Of a stretch of 64,000 bases of DNA, positions 12,806-25,324 are shown one piece after another (position 1 is the first letter of the stretch; every line of letters begins with the position of its first letter). Under the pieces are notes generated by a model. It saw only the letters and a list, made by a program, of their open reading frames with translations, did not search any database and was not told where the DNA came from. A program made the translations under genes and the position numbers. The DNA is from Pratylenchus scribneri (taxonomy: Eukaryota; Nematoda; Chromadorea; Rhabditida; Pratylenchidae), in contig JAQSEB010000050.1 of NCBI GenBank assembly GCA_030063045.1, forward strand, positions 3,038,001-3,102,000, given 5' to 3'.

Positions 12806-14501
12806 TTTTATTTATTTTTCCAAACCCATTTAATCATTCAATGCCCAAATTCACCTTTACAACATTCCATTTATTCTCCCATTTGTGAATATGCATTTCC
12901 CAGCTTTTATGAATGTGTGCTTCCATCTTCTTAAAATTGCCCAACAAATTGTCCATTAATTCGTGCATTGGACGGCCTTTATGCTCAATTAATTCAATGC
13001 AAATATGTTTCAAGAATTCAACTTCCTCTTTAACCCCTCTTTTCAACACTTTATGCCGTTGACCAGCTTGGTCAACCAATTCCCGATACTTTAAAATAAA
13101 TTGTGGATTAATTCACATTTTAATAAAAACAAACTTTCGCCTCCGCATCTTCATCCCCAGAATCGCCTGAAGTAATGAACAGAGGCAAAACCCCATTTGG
13201 CCCAAATGCCCACATCACAACTTCGGGTTTAATCCCGGTGGCCACTTCTATTTTAACGCCAATTTTTTCAATTGCCTTCACAAATAATTGGTCAATGCCA
13301 AACAATTGCAATACCGCTAAACTCAAATCAACTGGGGCATCCATTCCGGTGATGAATAAAATGATTTGGATCAACCCATCAATATGCGTCGGACGCACAA
13401 GCCAGATTGCAAATTCCTTTAAAATTAATTATTTAATTCTTTAATTTTGAACAAACTTTCAAATCCTCTTTCACACCTTTCTCCTTCAATATTGCTAATG
13501 TGTTATTCCATTTTTCTTTTAATCCATGAGAATGTTTTACTACTTCTTGATTTGTTGTGACAGTGGGTTTTGTTGGATGCTGATCCAAATATTCGATGAC
13601 GGATTCAATTGTATCAGCAAAAGTCTTTAAAAAAATATTTTTTTCAAATTAATTTTTTTTGTTCTTTTCCACCTTTGCTTTATTTTGTTCCAATCCTTTG
13701 ATGATTGCTTGAATGAACAAAACAATGCCCTGTGGGTCCAGCAAACTGTCCGCGCATTTATATCCATCCTCTTCAATGATTATTTCCACCACTCCTTCTT
13801 GGCCAAATAAATATGCATCCCCTCGGTAATTATTATTTTTCTCTTCAATTTGTTTTTCAATTAATTTTCGCGATTGTCTGGCCGATTCTTTTACATTCTC
13901 CGATAATGCTCCTTTTTTCACTAATTTGTCTATTGTTTCGATGGTGATGTGAGCCACACAAATTGGCTTTTCCTTCATTTGAGTCAAGTATTTGAAGACC
14001 TAGAGAATGGAAATATTTTAATAAATATTTCAAATTATTTTTGATCCATATAATTTTAAATTTTAATTAATCTAATATTTTAATTATTAATTTCGCATCA
14101 AAAAAAAACATTTTTCTATGCACAAATAAAAGCCTATTCGGTCAGTCATTAAAAGAATAATATTTTACCTTTAAAAATTGCTTCTCATTTTCCGGTTTTG
14201 TCAGGAATGTTTCAAACACTTTTTTCTCCACCCCATTCATTTGGCCAATATCAAAATTAATTTTCTTCTTTTTGAATTCCGCATTGAACTTTGCTTTTTC
14301 CTCCTTGATTTTAGCCTCATTTACTAGACCTTTTTTCGCTTTTTCTTTATCATAACTTTTGCAAATTCCTGTATTATTTGTACAATTCTCCAAAAGTTGC
14401 ATTTCTTCATTTTCCTTTTCCCCAATAGTTGCCGAATTGACAATGTAAAATTGGTGGCAAATTAATACCAAAATTAATATGAATAATTTTGGAAAATTCA
14501 T

Positions 14502-15576
14502 TGAGGAATTTTTAAATTTATTTAATATATTTTTTAATAATTGTTGATTTTGAAGGAATTCGGCTGGATATTTATATGGAAATATTTCCAGACAAATATT
14601 AAGATAAAGGAAGGATTTTCCATTATAGCGCGACATTCTGGCCATATGAATGCCCTTTTGATATCATTTAATGTTCAAATGATTTCATTTTGGAGCCGAA
14701 ATAGAAATATTCAGTTCCTCATTCCCAAAATTTGATCAAGATGGTTTGCACTTTTTGGTGGCTGAAATGTACAAATTGTCGATGAGACGGGATTTGTCTG
14801 GATTTTGGGACAAAATATGGGTGGGGGTGATCAGCAAATTGGAACGAAATGCAGCAAAAATGACGTGATCCTGTATTGAGATTGAGAAATTTTTGGGGAG
14901 AATCAATTGGGAATATCAATCCAATCCAATCACTTTAAAATATTGTATATGGAATCGCAAAAAAAGTTCGTGGAATAAGCGTTTAAATAAAATTATCAAT
15001 ATTTTGAATATAATTTTTATAGTATTTGAGTAAATTTCAAAAGTTGTATCCCAAATATCGGATATCGTTTTAAAATTTAAAAAAAATTAAATAACAAACT
15101 TTGATAATTTTCACTTTTTCATATAGATAATTTGCATTATTTTTTTGTGCTATAAATTGTAGCAAATTGAGCACATTTGTCGATAAATTGTTGATAAACT
15201 AGAAACCAAAAAGCCCACAACAAATATAAATGGGGAACTCCTTACAATTTTAAAATAGTAATTTTTAGGCAATTTATCAAAAAAAGCGGAATTACCATAT
15301 TTGGATTGAAAGTTTTTTTATATAGATATTAATAAATGATAAATTTATTTTTTTAAATTAATATAATGTTGGCAAACATTATTGTTTCAAATTTTTATAT
15401 ATATATATACAAATATATATATAAATAGAATTTCTTAAAGAATGAACTTGGAACAATTTTTTAATCACAGTAAAAAATGAAAAAATATTATTAAATATTC
15501 GACAAAAATATATAATTAACAGTCATTTTTATTTTAAACAATATATTTAATGAAGTTGTGATTACTGATTTGTCTT
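14502..15576. other. Promoter side of broken gene; otherwise no gene
   Basis: The first about 250 bases match the promoter region of the left copy, including a TATA-like element on the minus strand at about 14568-14580. The remainder is AT-rich with no supported gene. Confidence 0.45.
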
Positions 15577-16090
15577 TCATCCTCCTACATATTCTGCCTC
15601 TGCTGCATTGATGAAGAAATTTGCAAATTTAAGCCGAATGGTTGCACATTTATTACAACATTTGTTGAATTCGTATTTTTTGTAAAAATTTTCTTTACAA
15701 TTTTTGGCACAAATTCTTTGAACCTTTGTTTTCGAAAATCGGTGTTTGCCCAAAGAAGAAGTCAACTGGGTAAAAGAATTGAATCAAAGTCAAAAACCCA
15801 AGTAGCTTGAATTTGAACGAGCATGGCATTAAATCCAAGGGAATTTTCGGCCTTTATAAAAATGTAGAAAGCAATCTAAAATCATATAAAAATTAATAAT
15901 ATGAATTGTCCAAGTTTGAACCTCAAAACGGTGACCAATAAATGGCCGAAGATAGTACAAATTGCATAGACCAAAACTTTTCCTCAACATTATCGAATTC
16001 CAATGAATTTTTGTATATTTTAATTTTTGGAATTACGTCTGTTTTTACATTTATAAACACAAACATGGCCAAATTTAAAGCCAAACCAAT
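15577..16090 (-). pseudogene. Decayed serpentine receptor fragment
   Basis: Minus-strand counterpart of the receptor at 56-648. The segment 15577-15850 matches the TM7/tail region, but in a frame shifted relative to the functional one: the translated GKHRFSKTK stretch matches an out-of-frame reading of the left copy. The segment 15923-16090 encodes a helix-basic-loop pattern like TM5-TM6. Frames do not join. It ends at a degenerate satellite, which may mark the duplication breakpoint. Confidence 0.55.
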
Positions 16091-16119
16091 TAAGAAAAAG
16101 AGGAGAGAACAAGGAAGTG

Positions 16120-16440
16120 AGGAATACAATACGAGTAAGGTACGAGTACAATACGATATGAGTTATGAAATATGAATGCGAGTATGAAATATGAATGATA
16201 CGAATACGAGTACGAGACGATAGTATGATACAAATAAGAGTATGGAATACAACTACGATACGAATACGTTTACGAAAAGAGTACGAGTACGATACGAATA
16301 CGATGTGAGTTTGAATACGGTACAAATACGGTACGAGTACGAGACGATACGGTACGAGAACAAGAAGGAAAGAAGTAAGAGTACGGTACGAGTATGATAC
16401 GAATATGAGTACGATAGTACGTGCACAAAATATGAGTATG
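16120..16440. repeat. Degenerate TACGA-type satellite
   Basis: About 320 bases dominated by imperfect GAGTACGATACGAATACG-like words with no fixed period. It lies at the outer end of the right arm. Long open frames on either strand here are a by-product of the repeat. Confidence 0.8.
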
Positions 16441-16935
16441 TACGCTATCATAGCACTATTTTTGTCTCAATTTTGTCAAAGCGCATATATGGCTAAAAAT
16501 ACAAAAAAAGACTAGTTTTCAGTTCTGGGTATAATATGGTCAATATGCAAATAGATATTCAAAATATATTTTTTTAAATGTATTTTAATTGGTTCATTAT
16601 TAGGTACTTGCCTCGCTGACAACAAAAATAAAATGGCAAATATAAAAAATGGCCCTCTTTGTTGTTTGGATGTTCAAAGAAAATAAAAAAGTAGCAAATT
16701 AAATTCTCGTCCCCAAAATATGAATAAATCGGTTTATCAATAACCAAATATGAGAAAAGTTCGTTCCTAACACAAAAAACACTTTTTGTTATAATGGATC
16801 TTTATAGGGTATGTGACCTCCCAAATCCAATCTATTTTCCCCACAAAATGAAAGTGGAACCTCTGAGGGATGTGGAAGGAGAAAAGGGCCAACAAGGGCG
16901 GATGAATTTGTGGCCTGGCTTTTGCCTTTGATGGT

Positions 16936-16956
16936 GGGGGGGGGGGGGGGGGGGGG
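16936..16956 (+). repeat. Run of 21 G residues
   Basis: An uninterrupted G tract directly preceded by ATGGT, 20 bases before a GC-rich hAT-type element. Confidence 0.95.
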
Positions 16957-16975
16957 ATAAAAATTCAGTCAATAT

Positions 16976-17496
16976 CAGTGCTGCGCGGGCCCCGGGCCCC
17001 GGCTCCGGGGCCAGCCCCGGGGCGGCCCCGGCCCCGGGGCTGGGGCTGGGGCCGGGGCTGAGATCCTGAAAACCCGGGGCTCGGGGCTGGGGCTGGGGCC
17101 AACTTTCCGAGGGTCGGGGCCAGTCCCGGGGCCGGCCCCGAGTTTAACGAAAATTATGGTCATTATTTTGATTTTGAAGGGTTAAATTATATTTTTTGAA
17201 AATGAAATAATGTAAATATCGTTATATTTCGAGGATAGATAGTAAAAAATAAAAAAATATATTAAATAATTTAATAATTTTTACAAAATTTCTTTGATTT
17301 TAAAGAATTTTTCAAAATTTTGAAGCCAAAAAAATTTTTTTGCTCTTTGTCCGGGGCCGGCCCCGGGGCAGCCCCGGAGCTGGGGCCGGGGCCAGGTGTT
17401 AAGCTCCGGGGCTGGGGCCGGGGCCGGGGCCAAAATTTAGAAAAGCCGGGGCCCGGGGCCGGGGCTGGGGCTCAAAATAGCTGACGCGCAGCACTG
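16976..17496. mobile_element. Non-autonomous hAT-type element, GC-rich, 521 bp
   Basis: Perfect 12-bp inverted ends CAGTGCTGCGCG / CGCGCAGCACTG are flanked by the 8-bp direct repeat GTCAATAT (16968-16975 and 17497-17504). Ends starting CAG and 8-bp target duplications fit hAT. Both shoulders are arrays of GGGGCCGGGGCTG-like words around an AT-rich core, the same design as the elements at 10054 and 52520 but with unrelated end sequence. No coding capacity. Confidence 0.88.
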
Positions 17497-17791
17497 GTCA
17501 ATATGGCCAATGAACCAAATAAGGGTGGAAGGGTAGAAGAGATCACTTTCATTTCGTGCGATGCTCATTCATCTTAACAATATTTTGATTCTGTTCTGAT
17601 ATAATTGTTCGGTTTGTAAGAAATACGGATAGCTCTAATAATTTACTTGGGGATTGGATTTAGAGGTTTTCAGAAGGTCACAATCACTTCATTTTGTGGA
17701 TTTTGATCGAATTTATATAAATTTATTATTAAATAAACCCAATAAATTTGTGCCCTAAAGTACTTCCAATTCTTACTCAAAATAATTAAAA

Positions 17792-19229
17792 ATGATGGAA
17801 GAACAAGAATTCGATTGTTTACGGCATTTCCATGAAAAATTTGTCCAAAATGATAAAATGGAATGGTGGAATTCATTGCTGACCGAAGCAATTGCCAAGG
17901 AACAAATTGCAATTCAGTATGAATTAATTAATTAATTAATTAATTAATTATTTAATTACATTAAATTAATAAATTCTAATATTTCGAGAATAAAAGTAAG
18001 TAAAATAGTTTGTAAAATTTAAACGAATTGAAAAATGGTTAATATATAAAAATTAGTTTTAAAATAATTAATTAATTTGGCAGAAATGCAATTTCAAAGG
18101 AACAAATTATTTTGAATAAACAACTCAAAAAGTTGCCATACTTTTTATGCGAAATGCCAACAACGGAAAAGGAAGGGCAAAAAATTTTGAAATTTGCTGA
18201 AAAGAAATCTATCGAAAAAGGAAAATTAAAAAATGAAAACAAATTTTGTGAAAATGTGGACAATAATATTTGTGCCGACCAATCAACAACATCGACCAAT
18301 TTATTAAATAAAATTGAAGAAAATCCAAAATTGATGGAAAAATTGAAAAAATGCAAAAAAAGATTCATTTGGATGATGACGGACAAGGAAAAGGACAGAG
18401 AAAGGGCCAGACAAGTATTGAGCCATGAAAAATATGCGGAATATGTGCAAAGGTTGAGAGAAATGGACACAGAAAATGATCAAATAAATTACCGAGAATC
18501 GAGGCTTTCAAATCGATTTATGCTGGATGAGAGTAGAAAAATGTTGTTGGACCGAAAGAATCGAAAACCATTTCTTTGTTATGAAGAAATGTGAGTTCAA
18601 GTTATAATTTGTAAATAAAAAATTAATTTGGCTAAAAAATTAATTTTACTTTTACCATAAAAATTACTTTGGCCATAAAAATTAATTTGGCTATAAAAAA
18701 ATTAATTTGACCATAAAAAATATGAATATAATAAATTAATTTTTCAAAAATTTTTTACGTATTAATTTGTTAATATTTCAACAAATTTTTGGTTAAAAAA
18801 TTGATTTAACCCAAATAAAATAAAATATATGGGACCATTTAATGAGTCATAATATTAAACTAATAAATAAACCAAAACTTTACCGACATCATCGACCACT
18901 CGTTCACAATACGAGTGTCATTTAATAAGGAAGTTCAGCATATAAATGCGCAGATTAATTTGAAAACGCCTTGGCTTTAATTTTATTTGACCAAATAAAC
19001 CCAATAATTTAATATGCATAAAATAACTTAATTATTCCCCAGGTTCGACTGCATTCATCGCTGCTATTTGAGACCTCGATTCGGTGGGCTTCGAGCATTT
19101 TATGTTGAATTGAAGAGAAATTATGCGAATATTACAATGGAATGTGTTCATGTTTATTTGGAGGCATGCGGATTTAATCTAAGGGCACGTCATTCTGTTC
19201 AAATTTCAAAGTGGATGAAAGAATTTTGA
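17792..19229 (+). CDS. 272-aa protein with integrase zinc-binding-like C-terminus
   Basis: Exons 17792-17916, 18084-18590 and 19043-19229 sum to 819 nt in frame with GT-AG introns. The N-terminal half is charged, lysine-rich and probably coiled. The C-terminal half (about residues 150-272) has a charged helix then FDCIHRCYLRPRFGGLRAFY, a YANITMECVHVYLEACGF segment and RARH. This spacing resembles the zinc-binding region ahead of retroviral/KRBA2-type integrases ('...H...HGG...Y..IT.E.V..F...C'), but the HGG histidine is arginine-phenylalanine and the last CxxC is incomplete. No catalytic DDE core follows. It may be a domesticated fragment of a transposon gene. The start is the first of two adjacent ATGs; the second is equally possible. 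Confidence 0.55.
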
Positions 19230-19450
19230 ATTTTTATTTCCCAATTAAATATCATTTCTTCTTTTTTCTAAATTTTATAAATAAATTTATTCTTAAATTT
19301 TTTAACGATTTTTTAAATTCTTAATCAGTATATATTTTTCTTTTTTTTTTAAAATTTTATAAAAGGGTTTTATTAATTTACTAGAAATATAACTATACTT
19401 TCGTGTCGTAAAATAATATTTTTAGCTGCTATAAAATTTAGTCAATCAGC

Positions 19451-20986
19451 AGGGCCCTGTTTCAATTTCCACTTTTAACTTTGAACTTTTTAAAAGTTTA
19501 AAGTAAAAGTTAAAGTCAAAAGTTAAAGTTAAAGCGTTTCAATTTTGACCACTAAAAAGTTCAAAGTTAAAAGTAAAAATCTTCAAAGTTCAAATTAAAA
19601 GTTAAAAGTGAGCAAAATTCTGTTTCAATTAAAAATTTCCTACTTTTAATTTTTTCTCTTTAACTTTTAAGAAATTGAAACGCAATTTCCCTTTGAGCTT
19701 TTAAAAGTATATAAATTAAGATTAAAATAAATTGTTTTGAATATATAAAATCATATCTCGAAACTCTATCAATAGAAAATTCTAAAATTTTCAGAGATTA
19801 TTGTCTGGAAGATTCTATATAAGAAAAAAATTTTTTAAATTTTAATTCAATTTTTTTCAAATTAATTTTAATTTCTAAAAAATGTAGAAATTTGCTGAAA
19901 CATCCTATAAAAAATTACAAATTCTGAAAATATTTTAATGAATCTGTGGTCATATTAAAAGGCTGAATGAATTCTATTGAATGATGGAGAAAATAAGTGA
20001 ATCGGATTTTAAATCAAAAAGTTATGGTCAAAAATGTCGAATAAGCCGAAAATTATTTCAACCTTTCTATTAAAATCATATTTCCGAAAAGATCGAACCA
20101 ATCAATTAAGGAAATATAATAATTAAAAGCTATCATTTTGCTCTTCAAAATGACATAAGAATATTTTAAAACACTTCAGTGGTTCAGGAATTATGATGCG
20201 GCAAATTTGCTGCGCACATTGGCATGCGCCCAAAAGGCGTATCGTTATAATTTCTTTTGGAAGAGAGGAAAATTTTTCAAAAATTTTTTATACATTCAAA
20301 CATATCCGTAAAATATTCTATAAAAATTTCAGATTTTTTTATTGAAAATTTGTAAATTTATGAATTTTTTCTGAGGACGTGTGGCGCGACTCGTCGCACC
20401 ATTTTTAAAAATGATAAAAATTTTCAGAAAAATCCAAAAGAAAAATTAAAAGCTATGAAATTATATATTTACTAATTTTGCAAATTTCAGAATTTTTTTG
20501 AAAATATTTTCTAATTTCTAAATTCAGATAGTCGACGATTTATAGCCTTTTTTCATATTTTTCGTTTAAAAAATTCTAAAAAATCATAAAATTATCAATC
20601 ACCTAAAAATTTTATATGGGTGGATAGAGCAGAGCCTTTTCTATATAATATTTTTGATTTCATAATTTTTAAATTTTTTCTAAATTTTTTTATGATTTTT
20701 TTAAATGAGTTCAAAGCAGTGATTTAGGCCCTATTTCTACTTTGAAAATTTATATTAAAAGTTCAAAGTGAATCTTCAAAGTTCAAAGGAACTTTTAAAA
20801 GTAAGGTCAGTTCAAAGCATTAATTGAAACAGAATCACCATTAACTTTGAAAATTTTACTTTGAACTTTTAATTTTGAACTTTAATTTGAAAACGCTAAT
20901 TGAAACAGAAAATTTTCAAAGTTCAAAGTTAAAAGCAAAAATCTTCAAAGTTAAAAGTTAAAAGTGGAAATTGAAACGGGGCCCAG
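19451..20986. mobile_element. Probable decayed hAT-type element, about 1.5 kb
   Basis: The ends mirror each other imperfectly: CAGGGCCCTGTTTCAATTTC on the left and the complement of CTGGGCCCCGTTTCAATTTC on the right, followed on both sides by many AAAGTTAAAAGT / GTTCAAAGTT words. I see no matching 8-bp target repeat, so it is old or composite. The interior encodes no protein. It follows the 17792-19229 gene. Confidence 0.6.
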
Positions 20987-22096
20987 ACTTCTTTAAAAAT
21001 CCTACTACCCTGCCTATGCCCATCCTTATTAGCTTTAAATTTAAACCCATCTTTGACACTAAACCTAATCTTAGGCAATAACAAATTATTATGGCAAATT
21101 ATATGCCCTAAAAAATAATATTTTTCGCATGAAAAATTTCGGGTTAATTCATTCATTTTCAGATTTAATATTATTCCATTTAAAAATATAAATTTATATT
21201 AAATTTTATTTAACATTTTTTGAACCAAACATCCAAAAGGTAAAAGCACATGAGATAAAAAATGTAGTAGTTCAATTTTCTGAAAAACCATAACATTTTT
21301 AAGAAGGACAAAGGAAAGTACTGTCCATAATATTTTCAAATTCAATTCTAAATTCGCGTACGGAGAATTGTGCAAAATGGATTGGCGTGCGAAATTTGGG
21401 TCCTACCATTGACGGCAGCGGAAAAGGGGCAACAAAATGGACACAAAATAATTCCCACAAATTTACAAATAATTTAATTCGAAATTCAACTTTTCCGCCC
21501 ATTGAATTCACCGTATGAACTATGAGTTCAAATTAAATTCCCATGGATAACCTACTTTCTACCATATAAATATTTACATTTATTCCATTATAAGAGTGCG
21601 GAATGCCATAGTCCCAGAATCTTTGGTCCCTGCCCGAATTTTGCCAAAATTTTATTTATGCCAGATATTTGTTTTTTGCCTCATTTTAAAATTTTTCTAA
21701 TAACTAGACAAATTTCCCCCATCGACACCATTTTTGGTTAAATTTTAATTTTCAACTGTCCATTAGTCTTTGAAAATTTTTTTGAAATTTTTATTCTATT
21801 ACTCAAATTTGATTTTTTTGGGGATAAGTTAAGATAATTTTGGGTGAAAAAATCTGCGTAAGATCATGCGAGGTAATTTAAATATTTATATATGTTTATT
21901 TCACAGCTCATATTCCTCATCAGATAAGTCAAATTAAATTAAATATGTAAAAAATTTTACAAGCATTATTTTTTTTATACCTTTTTAAGTATGCCAGATT
22001 TTTTTCCAAAATTTTACACCTGAAAACCAGAATTTACACACCTGAATCAATTATAGATTTAATTCAAAATTTCAGCCAATTTTTTCTAATTAAAAA
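20987..22096. other. Intergenic, no gene seen
   Basis: AT-rich sequence before the receptor gene. No frame on either strand has support beyond chance. Confidence 0.4.
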
Positions 22097-24501
22097 ATGT
22101 CAAATTCCACGTCAATTGAATTGATCAAACTTTCCCCTCAAATGGATGCCATTTTGAATGCGCTGGCCGATTCAGTTTGGCTCTCCAATTTATTGGCCGC
22201 ATTCATTGGACTGCCCTCGGCCATTCTATATTTATTGGAATTGTACATTTTGGCCAGAGATTGGGACAAATTCAAATCCTCCTTCTTTCTTCTCTTCATT
22301 TTTCGTGCCATTATTGTAAGCAATTTATTTATTTTTTACCCTAAATTTATTAGAAGCCCCGGGGCTAATAAAATCCAGAAAGAAAAATGCTACAAAATAA
22401 AATTTATTCGATAAAATTTCCAATAAATCGAACATGTTTTTACGATTCAAGACATGAAATTTTTAAATTATTTTTACAATTCAAAAAATTTTTTTTATGT
22501 TTCAAACATTTGTTTATAATTTGTTTTTTCAAATAAAAACACCTATTTACGATTAGAAACACATTTAAAATATGTTTTTAAAATTTAAAATATCCTTTTT
22601 ATAATTCAAAGTATGTTTTTTACAAAGCCCATGTTTTGCAATTCATAACATTTTTAGTTCATGTTTTTGTGGTTTAAAATATTTTAGCAAATCAGAACAT
22701 TTTTTAGAACATACTTTTATATATTAGAAAATATTTTTATCATTCAAGCAAGCTTATAGAATTAAAAGATTAAAGATGAAAATATTTTTGAGAAAGGGGT
22801 TTTATTAGAAAGTGAACTCCTTTAATAGAGAATTTATTAATATCATAATTGAGAGATATTTTGTTTAAATTTAATTATAAAATTGACATTAAATTTCCAA
22901 TTTTTAATAGGCCCTTCTGAACATGTCCATCAATTATGTGAATCAACGTTTCTGCAAATTGGGATTATTCCTTTCATTTTATAAATTTGTTCCAACTTGG
23001 ATTTTGGCCATTGCCTATTTCTTCATTTATTTTCCATTTCACGTTGAAAATTTGGCCAATTTTTTCCTTTTACTCAATCGATTTTGTTCAGTGGCATTTT
23101 TGACCCAATATGAAATGGTCAGTGTATCCTAAAATAATATTTTAATTTAATTAATTTATTTTAGATTTGGTCAATGCCATTCACTTTTGGTTGTCTTCTA
23201 TTTTCATGCATCCTTCCTTTGCCATTTACCCTTCACATTCTCCAATACAATGTTGTGCCGTATATTCAAAATCAAAGCTTCGTTCTGAATTACACACTTC
23301 CCGAAAATTTGGCGGTTAACATATTTTAAAATAATTCAAAATATATTTTCGTAACATTTTATAGGATTTCATCAAAAGTGTTCCATCCCCGTTCAAATTG
23401 ATTTATAAAGGGAATAATTTTACGGCTGCCATTTCGAGTATTGGCTTTATGTTCATTTGCTTTTTGCTGAATATTTTCACCATTTTTGCCTATCGAACTC
23501 ATCAACAAAATAGGACAATTACAAGGAAAGAAAAATTGGAACGTAAAATGACCATCTATGCCCTTTTGACATTGTTCGGTCAATTGGCAATGTCCATTTA
23601 TATGGTTGGTCCCTATCCCTAACATCATTAATACTTAAAGCACAAAGCATTAATTATTTGTAATGGAAAATATTTTTTAAATTTTTTTTATATTTTTACC
23701 CTTATTTATTATGTTTTTTTTAACCCAGTTTTTGCTTTCTAATAAATTAGAAACCGGTTGTAGATCATACAAATCTTATAAAAATTTGTAGATTTCATAA
23801 AGACGCATCGAATGGTATATAAAATTTAGTTTTTACTTAAAATTAATGTATTTAAAACCAAAAAATCGGAAATATGGTTTAAAAGGTTTAATCAATTTCA
23901 CATTAAAAACCAATAAATTTATGATATTTTTCGATGAGATCTACAAAATGGTATAAAGTTTGTTGAATCTAAAATTGGTTTCTGATTTATTAGAAATCAA
24001 AAACTTCTTTTTGGGATAAAAGAATAAAAAGGTAAAAAATAAAAAATGGTATAAAAAATTGCCTTCTTATTTTAATCAATATTTAATATTCAGCTATTAT
24101 GGTACATGGTGTCCTCATATTGGAAACCAAATTTTGACAAATACACTTATGATTTAACCAATTTGGCATTGCAAAATCAAGGTGCTGAATATTTCGAAAA
24201 ATAATTTTTAAAATATTTTTTTGAAGGCCCTTGGATCAATGATTTGTCCACAATTGCTTTGCCAGCTTGGCTAATGCTTTTTGCCAATTCTCGAATGAAA
24301 TTGGCCATCCGGGCAATGATTAGAGATTCATTTTTGGGCAATTATTTTGGTATTCTGAAGGCACATCCCATACAAGTGACTACGATAACCGCAAATCCAA
24401 ATGCTGCCATTGCCAGAGGATGGACTCAAAATCAAAGCCGATTCCCCACAGCAACAATGAAAACAAAAAATATTGGCACAACATTGAACGAAGTCGATTA
24501 A
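22097..24501 (+). CDS. Serpentine chemoreceptor (Srg superfamily, Srv-like), 392 aa
   Basis: Six exons: 22097-22315, 22911-23117, 23165-23314, 23365-23604, 24094-24181, 24227-24501, giving 1179 nt in one frame. Seven hydrophobic helices are spread over them: TM1 with GLPSAILYLLELYILARDWD, TM2-TM3 in exon 2 with LLNRFCSVAF (an NR-type motif at the end of TM3), TM4 in exon 3, TM5-TM6 in exon 4 with RKEKLERKM between them, and TM7 with ALPAWLMLFANSRMKLAIRA. These spacings and the 'lPxWLxLFxxSxxR' ending fit nematode Srg/Srv chemoreceptors, G-protein-coupled receptors of sensory cilia. The last intron lies before TM7, as in the receptor at the left edge, so the two are paralogs. Ligand unknown. 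Confidence 0.85.
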
Positions 24502-25324
24502 AAGATTAATTTTGACACAACATTGAATAATTTTGTTCATTTAATAAAAATATTTCTTTTCATTTTTGGAAGAATTTTTTAATACATTTGCATTTTATCT
24601 ATTATTTTTATTTTTATTATCTTTTATTTCCTTTTGAATTATTTTTCAATCTCTTAAAAATGGTAAAATTTATGGATATTTTTGAATAAATTATAGCAGA
24701 TTTTGTAAAGCTTTAGGGAACAAAAAATGCAATAACAAATATTTTTTTTTAAATTTTCACTCTATCAAGAGCTCTGGGTCTTCATCAACATCGAAAGTGG
24801 GGAATAAAAGAGGTTTTACGGTATTATTTAGACAAATATTATGCAATAAAAAGATACTTTTATCAATTTATAGAAATAATAATTAATTTACATAGAATTT
24901 CATTGTCAAAAAATCTGCGTTTTTAAGGCTAAAAAATGGTGAAGTCCAACTTTTTTTACGATTCCTAAAATCACAGTCTATAACTGTTATAATTTCGTTA
25001 TAGCCAAATTATTCAACCTTAAAAATAAATTATTTCATTTTATATGTAAATGTAAAATGATAATATTTTACTATAAAATAAGTATGCAAATTATCCACAT
25101 TCTCTTTCGACTAAAAAAGAATCTTCAATGGATGAATATGAATTCATTTAATATTTTTGTTCGCACTTTTCCTCGAATGCTTTGAAGCTTCCTTCCACAC
25201 AATGTTCTCATCCATCCATCCGGTCATAATATTTGTTTATTTGCTTTCCATATTAGGCTTCTTTAATGAATTCCCTTTTGGCTGCATTCATTCCAAAAAT
25301 ATTCACTCAATTAAAATAAAAGTG
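24502..25324. other. Intergenic, no gene seen
   Basis: AT-rich 3' flank of the receptor and 5' flank of the glycine-rich gene. An in-frame extension upstream of 25325 with hydrophobic residues exists, but the later ATG gives the better signal peptide. Confidence 0.4.

Larger units (their letters stand above)
9284..14501 (-). pseudogene. Broken inverted copy of the 800-aa secreted-protein gene
   Basis: Ten exons mirror the left copy: 14501-14169, 13999-13673, 13624-13457, 13416-13135, 13088-12855, 11724-11543, 11491-11324, 11275-9943 (split), 9900-9651, 9606-9284. The signal peptide and exons 1-6 are intact. Exon 7 is 168 nt instead of 169: one base is missing just after the codons for QFMM, which shifts the frame into a stop. 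Exon 8 has a TAG where the left copy has TTG, and it is split by a 1.2 kb hAT-type element. The last two exons keep lengths that still close in frame, so decay is recent relative to divergence. A truncated secreted protein of about 500 residues could still be made. This is inference. Confidence 0.85.
8845..16090 (-). repeat. Right arm of large inverted duplication
   Basis: Reverse complement counterpart of about 56-5980, enlarged by a hAT-type insertion (10054-11258) and a longer minisatellite. It carries the broken copy of the secreted-protein gene and a decayed receptor fragment. Both genes have lost coding capacity here while the left arm copies remain open. Confidence 0.75.

Noticed and set aside
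16020..16451. 143-codon minus-strand frame rich in Tyr/Val/Arg
   Set aside because: It lies over the TACGA satellite. No domain, and the peptide is the repeat.
17917..17955. AATT microsatellite as a promoter element
   Set aside because: It lies in intron 1 of the 272-aa gene and is simple-sequence repeat.
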